Shown here: one piece after another, positions 1 through 5,438 of the stretch
Layout of the letters: every line of letters begins with the position of its first letter
How positions within the stretch are numbered: position 1 is the first letter of the stretch
From: Hyphomonas sp.
Lineage (GTDB): Bacteria; Pseudomonadota; Alphaproteobacteria; Caulobacterales; Hyphomonadaceae
Direction of reading: 5' to 3'
Length of the DNA stretch: 5,884 nucleotides
NCBI GenBank assembly: GCA_003486945.1
Contig: DNFL01000039.1
Coordinates: 1-5,884 of the forward strand
The notes under the pieces: model-generated
The model's input: the letters and a program-made list of their open reading frames with translations, nothing else
The model's database searches: none
Told to the model about the DNA's origin: nothing
Position numbers and translations under genes: made by a program

Positions 1-144
1 GAGGACGTGGCGGGCGCCGGGGAGGTCGCTGAGGGCATGCTCGAAGCTTTGAGTGAAGTGCGCGTCATCGCCATAGCGGGACAGCTGTCCATCGGCGATG
101 GCGCGGCCGGCGGGGATCCATTCGCGAAACCCCATGGCAGGCAT
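1..144 (-). CDS. N-terminal fragment of a protein, possibly a DegT/DnrJ/EryC1-family PLP aminotransferase (runs off left edge)
   Basis: Reading leftward from an ATG at 144-142 gives 48 uninterrupted codons to the window edge, beginning MPAMGFREWIPAGR. A strong Shine-Dalgarno sequence (AGGGAGGA on the minus strand) lies six bases before this ATG, which supports the start over the second Met at residue 4. Residues 19-48 contain LSRYGDD, then FEHAL and GARHVL. This layout recalls the start of DegT/DnrJ/EryC1/StrS sugar aminotransferases, where an 'RYG...FE..L....G..H.L' stretch precedes the SGTxAL cofactor-pocket motif; here that motif would fall beyond the edge. Such enzymes make amino sugars for surface polysaccharides, which would suit the export genes at the other end of the window. 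The catalytic lysine region is not visible, so the family call is tentative although the coding call is solid. It lies 78 bases downstream of the oxygenase gene on the same strand, with hairpins between them. Confidence 0.6.
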   Translation of the reverse strand, partial: MPAMGFREWIPAGRAIADGQLSRYGDDAHFTQSFEHALSDLPGARHVL

Positions 145-176
145 GAGCTGTCCTCCCTTAACGAAACAGAAGACTG

Positions 177-194
177 ACGGGACTCAAGTCCCGT
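177..194 (-). terminator. Perfect 8-bp inverted repeat (candidate terminator or attenuator stem 2)
   Basis: ACGGGACT-CA-AGTCCCGT is a perfect inverted repeat, best drawn as a 7-bp GC-rich stem with a four-base loop. It begins about 29 bases after the oxygenase stop codon on the minus strand. The minus-strand bases that follow (CAGTCTTCTGTTTCGTT) are pyrimidine-rich but not a clean U tract, so intrinsic termination is plausible rather than certain. It lies about 32 bases before the next gene's start, so it could also regulate that gene. Confidence 0.45.
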
Positions 195-203
195 GCCAAG
201 CAA

Positions 204-219
204 ATCCCGGCGGCGGGAT
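204..219 (-). terminator. 6-bp inverted repeat directly after the oxygenase stop (candidate terminator stem 1)
   Basis: ATCCCG-GCGG-CGGGAT forms a 6-bp stem with a four-base loop, three bases after the oxygenase stop codon on the minus strand. TTTGCTTGG follows on that strand, only a weak U-run. Its arms can also pair with the arms of the neighbouring stem at 177-194 (TCCCG with CGGGA), so alternative folds are possible. Confidence 0.4.
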
Positions 220-222
220 GGT

Positions 223-1164
223 TTACGCCTTGACGAGGCCGATATCGCGCAGGCGTTCCATCAGGAAATCCTGGGCGGTGATCGCCGGCTCGGCCTTGCC
301 GCCTTCGGCGAGGCAGCCGGGCAGGGCCTCGATCAGGAAATCCTGATTGAAGTGCAGGAAGAAAGGCGTCGAGTAGCGCGGGAAGCGCGAACGCTCCGGG
401 GCCGGATTAACCACGCGGTGGGTGGTCGAGGGCAGGACGCCGCCGGTATAGCGCTGCAGCATGTCGCCGCAATTGATGACGAGGGCGCCGGGCGGCGGAT
501 TGACCGCAAGCCACTGGCCGGAGCGGTGTTTCACTTCTAGGCCGGCTTCTTCGGCGCCGAGGAGGAGGGTGATGACGTTGATGTCTTCATGCGCGCCGGC
601 GCGGACGGAACCTTCCGGCGGCGGGTCCATCTGCGGCGGATAATGCAGCAGGCGGAGGATCGAGTTGCCGAAGTTCACCTTGTCGGCAAACCAGTCTTCG
701 GAAAGGCCAAGATGCAGCGCGACACCTTTCAGGAGGTCGGCGCCGAAATCATCGAGTGCTTCGTAGAGGGCGCGGGTGGCGCGGTCGAAGTCAGCGACTT
801 CGGAGACTGAGGGCGTGTCCTTCATCGTGTCGCGGTAGCGGGAGTCCGCCGGCAAGGCGCGGCCGGTGTGCCAGAATTCTTTCAGGTCAGCCTTGGCCTG
901 GCCTTTGGCGTTTTCGGTGCCGAACGGCGTGTAGCCGCGCTGACGTCCGCTAGGGGCGTCGTGGTATTTTTCTTTCGTTTCTGCAGAGAGGTCGAAGATG
1001 GCCTTCGTGGCAGCGAGGTTGTCGTCGATGACTTCCTGGGAGACCGGGTGGCCGGTGATGACGGCAAAGCCCGTCTCGCGGAACGAGCGGCCGAGCTTGT
1101 CGGCGAAGGCGGCCTTGTCTTTGGCCCAGAGCGGATAGGGGATGGGTTCGAAATACTGGGTCAT
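223..1164 (-). CDS. Isopenicillin N synthase-like Fe(II)/2-oxoglutarate-dependent oxygenase
   Basis: A 313-residue cytosolic non-haem iron oxygenase of the isopenicillin N synthase / 2OG-Fe(II) family. The N-terminal DIOX_N-type domain covers roughly residues 4-120 (FRETGFAVITGHPV near 28-41; RGYTPFG at 76-82). The C-terminal double-stranded beta-helix follows. The iron-binding facial triad is visible as H192-x-D194 and H249, and the 2-oxoglutarate-binding RxS motif as R263-Y-S265, so the enzyme looks intact. Length is typical of bacterial members. The substrate cannot be read from sequence: the family includes antibiotic ring-closing enzymes, ethylene-forming enzymes and many uncharacterised bacterial hydroxylases. 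I chose ATG 1164 (MTQYFEPIPY) because family homology starts there. A GTG at 1275 would add 37 low-complexity residues and reach almost to the divergent neighbour. No clear Shine-Dalgarno precedes 1164, so the start is less certain than the product. Confidence 0.9.
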   Translation of the reverse strand: MTQYFEPIPYPLWAKDKAAFADKLGRSFRETGFAVITGHPVSQEVIDDNLAATKAIFDLSAETKEKYHDAPSGRQRGYTPFGTENAKGQAKADLKEFWHTGRALPADSRYRDTMKDTPSVSEVADFDRATRALYEALDDFGADLLKGVALHLGLSEDWFADKVNFGNSILRLLHYPPQMDPPPEGSVRAGAHEDINVITLLLGAEEAGLEVKHRSGQWLAVNPPPGALVINCGDMLQRYTGGVLPSTTHRVVNPAPERSRFPRYSTPFFLHFNQDFLIEALPGCLAEGGKAEPAITAQDFLMERLRDIGLVKA

Positions 1165-1290
1165 GGATCGCACCGGTGCTGGTGGTGCCGGCAGAGGCCC
1201 GGCAACGAGTTGTGATTTGTGTAGCGCCGATCTAGCTTTCAACCGGCGGAGCGTCCCTGTCTCAAAGGGCCGCACCTGTCGGGGGGAAAC
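1165..1290. promoter_or_regulatory. Divergent intergenic region with weak promoter-like elements
   Basis: These 126 bases separate the oxygenase (leftward) from the DUF262 gene (rightward), so both promoters should lie here. Rightward, TTGTGA at 1210-1215 and TAGCTT at 1233-1238 are 17 bases apart, a weak -35/-10 pair. Leftward, TTGAAA (complement of 1237-1242) lies 16 bases before ACAAAT (complement of 1215-1220). The two candidates overlap and neither matches consensus well. A GGGGGG run four bases before ATG 1291 could act as the ribosome binding site for the DUF262 gene. No operator repeat is evident. Confidence 0.25.
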
Positions 1291-3180
1291 ATGCGCACTT
1301 TTAACATTTTACCCTACTCGGTGACGGTTGGCGAGTATCTCAGCTGGTCGCGGTTCGAGTGCGCGCGGGAACAACGCGATTACCAGTGGCAGCGCGAGCA
1401 GGTGGAAACTTTCTGCAGCGACATTGCTGGATTTTTCCGCAACCCCGGAGAACTGCCTATTTACTTCATCGGGCAGACGATTGTTGCCGGCCCGGCACCC
1501 GTGTTCCGCATCTATGACGGGCTGCAGCGTACCACAACACTGACCCTTATGCTGTGCTGGTTGAGGGACCGGATTGCGGGCGTGCCGGAAGTGCAGAAGC
1601 TCGTTTCGGACAGCATTGCCTACGAGCAGGGGCAGGCGCGGCTGGTGTTGCCGGGGGATGACAATTCACTCTGGCGGTTTGCGCAAAAGCCGGGCGCGAC
1701 GCTGGACCGGGTGGTTGGCGGGAAGATGTTCGGGCGATCGCTGGCGGTGCGCAACAATCTGGCGGTGATCGACAAGGTGATGTCGGGCTTCCGAAGCGGG
1801 GCGGAACTAGCCGGATTTGCGAAATGCCTGCTCGACAAGGTCGAGTTGGTCAATCTGCAGATTTCGAATGGCGGTCTGGCAGAGCTGATGTTCTCCAAGA
1901 TCAACGGCACAGGGCTGAAGCTTAGCCCGTATGATCTTGTGAAGTCCCGGCTTATAGAGTTTGCGCGGACGGAGCAGGAAGCGGACAAGTTCGTGCGCGT
2001 GTGGGACCGTGTACGAAATATTGTGCACCGCGACTTTGAACAGTTTCTGCATGATGCCTTTTCCACGGCGCGGCCGGACCTTGCGCCGCCGGGCGGGGTG
2101 CCGAGCCTGGAGGCGTTCCTCGCCTGGGCGAAGGAACGGCATATGCGCGACAGCAGGGGCCTGTTCACCTGGCTCGGATTTCTGGAAGCGGCGGCGCCGG
2201 ACTGGATGGCACTGAACGATGTGGCCCGAAACGGCGCGGCGCTGCGTACGGAGCTGAAGCCGCTGAATTCGCTGTCGGTGATCGATGTGCATGAGTGGCG
2301 CCCGTTTGCGTTGGCGGTGTACGCACGTGTCGGCAGCAAGGGCTTCCGCACTGAGGCGCAGAAGGACATGCTTGCGGGCGTGTTCCACAAGCTGCAGGCG
2401 CGAGTGGCGGCGTTGAAATTCGCGGGCGTGAAGGAACGGCAGAGATCAGTCTATTTCCGCGAGGCGATCCGGACGATCCAGAAGAGCGGAAGCGGGTTTT
2501 CGGAGGCGATCGACACATTCGAATTTCGCCCGCAATGGACGGCGCGCATCCGGCGTTTGCTGCATGAGCCGGTGAGTGATCCGTTCCTGCGGCGCGCAAT
2601 TTTCCAGTTCCTGGAGTTGCAGACGGTGCCGAGCCTCAGGTCGCTGCGGCCATCGGCGCAGAAGACGTTTTCCATCGAGCATATCCTGCCGGAGACGCCG
2701 CCGCCAGGGTCGCCATGGCTGGAGCAGTTTCCGGAAGAGGATCAGCGCAGCCGCTGCACGGACCTCGTCGGTAACCTGATGAGCGTGCCGATGGATATGA
2801 ACAAGAAGCTTGGGACGCTGCCCTTTCAGGAGAAACGCGCGATCCTGAAGGCGGACCGGTCCATCTGGGAACGGTGGGTGACGTCGCAAGGCGTGATCGA
2901 GCATGAAGACTGGACGCCTTCCGTGATTGAAGTGCGCACACGTTTTCTCGGAAGGCTGATCTGGGGCGCGCTGGCGCTGCCGGGAGCGCCGGACTTTGAT
3001 GGGCCGTGGGCGCTGCGCGACACGGAAGAGGACGAAGCGGACCTTGGCCTGGTCGCTGAAGCCGATGTGCCGTTCGATGCGTCGCAGGTCGAGGCGTTTA
3101 TCGAGAACAGCCTGTCCGATCCGGAGCTGCCTTTGGCCTTCGAGGCAGAGCAGGAAGACTTCGCCGAAGATCAGCCGTAA
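1291..3180 (+). CDS. DUF262-DUF1524 (GmrSD-like) probable modification-sensing DNA endonuclease / phage-defence protein
   Basis: A 629-residue single-chain protein pairing a DUF262 module with a C-terminal DUF1524 nuclease. DUF262 is a ParB-like nucleotide-binding/hydrolysing module. It is marked by QRDYQW (28-33) with EQV at 36-38, FIGQTIV (59-65), the signature DGLQRTTTL (76-84, normally DGQQR-[LT]T) and FSKINGTGLKLSPYDLVK (201-218), the usual 'F..iN..G..L...DL.K' segment. DUF1524 is a His-Me-finger nuclease, seen as IEHILPE (H464), LVGNL (N495) and MNKKLG (N504) followed by PFQEKR. The candidate catalytic residues are therefore present. Known relatives are the GmrS/GmrD type IV restriction enzyme acting on glucosylated hydroxymethylcytosine DNA, SspE (phosphorothioate-linked) and BrxU. 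The specificity of this one cannot be told. Residues 577-629 form an acidic tail. The gene is monocistronic, with no adjacent methylase or DNA-modification gene. Its stop lies five bases from the convergent export-lipoprotein stop. The ATG at 1291 follows a G-rich ribosome binding site. Confidence 0.88.
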   Translation: MRTFNILPYSVTVGEYLSWSRFECAREQRDYQWQREQVETFCSDIAGFFRNPGELPIYFIGQTIVAGPAPVFRIYDGLQRTTTLTLMLCWLRDRIAGVPEVQKLVSDSIAYEQGQARLVLPGDDNSLWRFAQKPGATLDRVVGGKMFGRSLAVRNNLAVIDKVMSGFRSGAELAGFAKCLLDKVELVNLQISNGGLAELMFSKINGTGLKLSPYDLVKSRLIEFARTEQEADKFVRVWDRVRNIVHRDFEQFLHDAFSTARPDLAPPGGVPSLEAFLAWAKERHMRDSRGLFTWLGFLEAAAPDWMALNDVARNGAALRTELKPLNSLSVIDVHEWRPFALAVYARVGSKGFRTEAQKDMLAGVFHKLQARVAALKFAGVKERQRSVYFREAIRTIQKSGSGFSEAIDTFEFRPQWTARIRRLLHEPVSDPFLRRAIFQFLELQTVPSLRSLRPSAQKTFSIEHILPETPPPGSPWLEQFPEEDQRSRCTDLVGNLMSVPMDMNKKLGTLPFQEKRAILKADRSIWERWVTSQGVIEHEDWTPSVIEVRTRFLGRLIWGALALPGAPDFDGPWALRDTEEDEADLGLVAEADVPFDASQVEAFIENSLSDPELPLAFEAEQEDFAEDQP

Positions 3181-3185
3181 GCGGA

Positions 3186-3884
3186 TTATCCGTTCACGTT
3201 GTAGAAGATCAGGAATGGCAGGGGCAGGGCGTCTCGGATGTATTGGCGGACGAACTGGTTCTGTTTGGCGATGCGGGAGCGGGGAACGTAAACCACATCG
3301 AACCGGCGCAGCGGAAGCCAGCCGGCGGACGCGGGATCGTCGAGGCCGGCTTTGATGTCGATACGAACAGAGCGGATTTCGCCGCCGGGCTGGCGGCGGA
3401 TGAGGAGCACTTCGCGCGGCTGAGCACTGCGTGTGTAACCACCGGCCATGACGATGGCTTGCAGCGGATCAATCTCGCCTGGAAGGTCGAACAGGCCGGG
3501 TGTGCGCACTTCGCCGCCGATGAAGATCTTCTGCGAGGCGAAGCCGGTGACGATGACGTCAAGGTCCGGATCGATCAGCTCGCTGGCGAGTTCGGCGCGC
3601 AGGGCATCGGCGAGTTCGTCCGGCGTCAGGGCCATTGCCATGACGGGGTCGGCGAGCTCCATGCGCACGCGGCCGTCCGGCGCGACGACGAGTTCGCGGG
3701 AAAGTTCCGGCGCGGTGTGGACGACAACTTCCACCTTGTCGCCGGAGGCGAGGAGGTAGGGGGCATCGGAAATCGCGGCGCCCGGCCAGCTGGCGGTCAG
3801 AAAGGTGGATGAAGCCCGCGGCGGCTCCGAAGCGCAGGCGGCTAGGAAGGCGGCGGCAAGGATGGGGAGGCGGCGGGCGCACAT
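3186..3884 (-). CDS. Wza/GumB-type outer-membrane polysaccharide export lipoprotein
   Basis: A 232-residue precursor of an outer-membrane polysaccharide export protein, the exit channel through which polymer leaves the cell. The N-terminus is a lipoprotein signal: positive residues, a hydrophobic LPILAAAFL stretch and a lipobox LAAC with the lipidated cysteine at C17. The Poly_export domain spans about 41-115 (YLLASGDKVEVVV, then VVAPDGRVRMEL and DPDLDVIVTGF). An SLBB domain follows at about 119-165 (IFIGGEVRTPGLFDL, AIVMAGGYT). The C-terminal segment at about 207-230 is amphipathic to hydrophobic (FVRQYIRDALPLPFLIFY) and may be the membrane-spanning helix, as in Wza. At 232 residues it is the short GumB class rather than full Wza (about 380), with a single SLBB repeat. 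It is transcribed away from the co-polymerase gene at 4027, its likely partner. The ATG at 3884 is set by the signal peptide; the ribosome binding site is weak (AGG near 3888). Confidence 0.9.
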   Translation of the reverse strand: MCARRLPILAAAFLAACASEPPRASSTFLTASWPGAAISDAPYLLASGDKVEVVVHTAPELSRELVVAPDGRVRMELADPVMAMALTPDELADALRAELASELIDPDLDVIVTGFASQKIFIGGEVRTPGLFDLPGEIDPLQAIVMAGGYTRSAQPREVLLIRRQPGGEIRSVRIDIKAGLDDPASAGWLPLRRFDVVYVPRSRIAKQNQFVRQYIRDALPLPFLIFYNVNG

Positions 3885-4026
3885 CGGCCTGGGCTTTCCT
3901 GAAGCATCGATCCCTCCGGATGTGCAAAAGGTGCGCCAGACCGGCGAACAGTGTTAATGATTAAGGAAATATCAAACGGGCCATGCGACCCGTTACCATT
4001 GGGCAATTCAGCGAGTCGGAAACCGC
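3885..4026. promoter_or_regulatory. Divergent promoter region between export lipoprotein and co-polymerase genes
   Basis: These 142 bases must drive both the leftward lipoprotein gene and the rightward co-polymerase operon, so the two halves of the exporter may be co-regulated here. The centre (about 3951-3975) is distinctly AT-rich compared with the surroundings and contains TTAATGATTAA (3954-3964). A 6-bp inverted repeat follows at 3975-3994. No convincing -35/-10 pair was found on either strand. Confidence 0.4.
3975..3994. promoter_or_regulatory. Inverted repeat AACGGG-N8-CCCGTT, candidate operator
   Basis: AACGGG (3975-3980) and CCCGTT (3989-3994) are perfect reverse complements separated by eight bases. 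Their centre-to-centre distance is 14 bases, which could suit a dimeric regulator somewhat longer than one helical turn. The repeat sits directly beside the AT-rich core of the divergent promoter region, 32 bases before the co-polymerase start. A short RNA hairpin is an alternative. A 6-bp match of this kind can arise by chance in GC-rich DNA. Confidence 0.3.
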
Positions 4027-5421
4027 ATGTCGCAGGCCGGCGAAGGCAAATATTCCATGCCGGCCGGCTTTGTCCGGCCGCGCCTTGGTGTGCCGGATGT
4101 GCTGGTGCTGCTGTGGCGTGCGAAATGGCTGATGATCGCCGTATTCCTGCCCTTGCTAGCGGCAGGGCTTGTCGGGGCTGCGCTGCTGCCTTCTCAGTAC
4201 ACGGCAGAAATGCGGCTGATCGTTTCACCGGAGCGAGGGGCGATGGTGCGGGCCGAACTGGAGCTGCTACGCAGTCCCGCGGTGGCGCACCGGGCGTTGG
4301 CCAAGGTGACGCTGGCGCGCGCCTATCCGGAGTTGACGGGCCAATGCGCGCCGGACGCGTGTGCTCGGATGGCAGCGGATGCCATTGCCAAGCGCTTCCA
4401 TGCGGACGCGCAGCCGGAGAGCACGATCATCACCGCACAGTTCACGCATGGACGCGCCGATCTGGCGGCGGAGATGCTGAATGCGATGGCTGAAAGCTAT
4501 CTCGATTACCGGGAGGATGTGTTTGCTTCGGGCAACGGTGAGGGGCTGGCCGAACAGCTGGCGCGGGCCGAGCAGGATCTCGCGGATGCCGAGACGGCGA
4601 TCCGGGATTATCTGGTCGGACATGAGCTGACAGACCTGGCAGCGGAGCGCGAGACACTGCAGCACCTTGGCCGCGCAGCGAAGAGCGAACTTTTCCAGAC
4701 GCAATCGAGGCTGCGCCAGACGCAGGCGCAGATTGCCGGTTATGAAGCGCAACTCGCCCGCATTGCGCCGGAGCAGGTGGTGCGTTCCGAGACATCTGCG
4801 GAACTGGCGCTGGCAGCGCTGAAGCGGGAGCGCGAAGAGAAGCTTTCGCGCTACCTGCCCGACTCGCGCATCATTCAGGATCTCAACCGGCGCATCGCGC
4901 AGGCGGAGATCGACGTTGCCGCTCAGGCGCCGGCTGAGGGGGCGGTGCTGCGTGTGCCCAATTTGCTTTACCAGCAGGTTGAGGCGTCCGTGGCGCTGCT
5001 GAAGGCAGATGCACGCGCGCTGCGAGGGCAAGAGGCAGAGCTGGCATCGCAGATCGCCGGCTTTGAGGCGCGCCTGCGCCAGCTGGTGGACCTTGTGCCA
5101 GGCATGACTCAGCTGGAGCGGCAGCGGGAGATGGCGGAAGCAGCCCTGCGCGCGGCTTCGGAGCGCGCGGCTAAGGATCGTTCGCGTACGGAGGGATTGG
5201 GGAAGGGCAGCAGGGCCGTGCGTAAGCTGGATGAGGCCGCAGCGCCAACGCGCGGCACGAGCCTGAAGGCGCCGGCTGCGCTGCTGACATTGTTGACAGC
5301 ACTTCTAGCTGCGCTGGGCGCGGGGCTTGTTCACGCCTTGACGCGGCGCGGATTGGCCACTCCGGGTTCGGTGCAACGGACGCTGGGCCTGCCTGTGGTC
5401 GCAGCGGTCCGGAAATATTGA
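4027..5421 (+). CDS. GumC/Wzc-type polysaccharide co-polymerase (chain-length determinant), no kinase domain
   Basis: A 464-residue inner-membrane protein with the architecture of a polysaccharide co-polymerase. A cytoplasmic N-terminus leads to TM1 at about 34-54 (WLMIAVFLPLLAAGLVGAAL). The Wzz-like beginning of the periplasmic domain includes QYTAEMRLIVSP at 57-68. Long alpha-helical coiled-coil arms span about 172-300 and 318-388, rich in Glu, Arg, Ala and Gln. TM2 is at about 415-437, followed by a short cytoplasmic tail with TPGSVQRTLGLPVVAAV, the 'lglPvlg.v' end seen in Wzc and GumC proteins. The proline-rich segment before TM2 is degenerate (AAAPTRGTSLKAP). Full Wzc proteins continue with a BY-kinase domain; here the chain stops, and a kinase-like protein is encoded separately just downstream. 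Such proteins set polymer length and connect the inner-membrane polymerase to the outer-membrane channel, here probably the lipoprotein at 3186-3884. ATG 4027 has GGA six bases upstream; Met 11 is a possible alternative. HfsA of holdfast export is a plausible relative, unproven. Confidence 0.88.
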   Translation: MSQAGEGKYSMPAGFVRPRLGVPDVLVLLWRAKWLMIAVFLPLLAAGLVGAALLPSQYTAEMRLIVSPERGAMVRAELELLRSPAVAHRALAKVTLARAYPELTGQCAPDACARMAADAIAKRFHADAQPESTIITAQFTHGRADLAAEMLNAMAESYLDYREDVFASGNGEGLAEQLARAEQDLADAETAIRDYLVGHELTDLAAERETLQHLGRAAKSELFQTQSRLRQTQAQIAGYEAQLARIAPEQVVRSETSAELALAALKREREEKLSRYLPDSRIIQDLNRRIAQAEIDVAAQAPAEGAVLRVPNLLYQQVEASVALLKADARALRGQEAELASQIAGFEARLRQLVDLVPGMTQLERQREMAEAALRAASERAAKDRSRTEGLGKGSRAVRKLDEAAAPTRGTSLKAPAALLTLLTALLAALGAGLVHALTRRGLATPGSVQRTLGLPVVAAVRKY

Positions 5422-5427
5422 AGGGGC

Positions 5428-5434
5428 GAGGAAG
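5428..5434 (+). promoter_or_regulatory. Ribosome binding site of the downstream ATPase-like gene
   Basis: GAGGAAG lies four bases before ATG 5439, or seven if only the GAGG core is counted. It fixes the start of the downstream gene within the 17-base gap after the co-polymerase stop, supporting translation from one polycistronic message. Confidence 0.6.
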
Positions 5435-5438
5435 ACCT

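Noticed and set aside
262..344. Direct repeat of ATCAGGAAATCCTG in the 3' part of the oxygenase gene
   Set aside because: The repeat encodes QDFLME and QDFLIE, both of which sit in segments that appear to be normal for this oxygenase family, so chance codon identity is likelier than a duplication or mobile-element scar.
1165..1275. GTG start at 1275 for the oxygenase (37 extra residues)
   Set aside because: The extra residues are basic and proline-rich without family similarity, and would use up nearly all of the divergent promoter region.
1620..2390. Long minus-strand reading frame (256 aa) inside the DUF262 gene
   Set aside because: Arg/Ser/Pro-rich translation with no recognisable domain, fully antisense to a gene with clear motifs. 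Long open antisense frames are expected in GC-rich coding DNA.
3182..3192. CGGAT-T-ATCCG palindrome between the convergent stops, as a bidirectional terminator
   Set aside because: At most a 4-bp stem with a three-base loop and no T-run on either side; too weak to support a terminator call.
3243..3812. Plus-strand frame (189 aa) opposite the export lipoprotein gene
   Set aside because: The minus-strand product has a lipobox, Poly_export and SLBB domains; this frame is a shadow rich in Gly, Asp and Ala.
3954..3964. Possible CtrA-type site (TTAA-TTAA) at the divergent promoter
   Set aside because: The two TTAA half-sites are three bases apart, whereas the CtrA motif has a seven-base spacer. 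The resemblance is not enough to call.
4267..5031. Long minus-strand reading frame (254 aa) antisense to the co-polymerase gene
   Set aside because: Arg/Leu/Cys/His-rich shadow frame without domain features or a ribosome binding site; the plus-strand frame has two TM segments and coiled coils in the right places.
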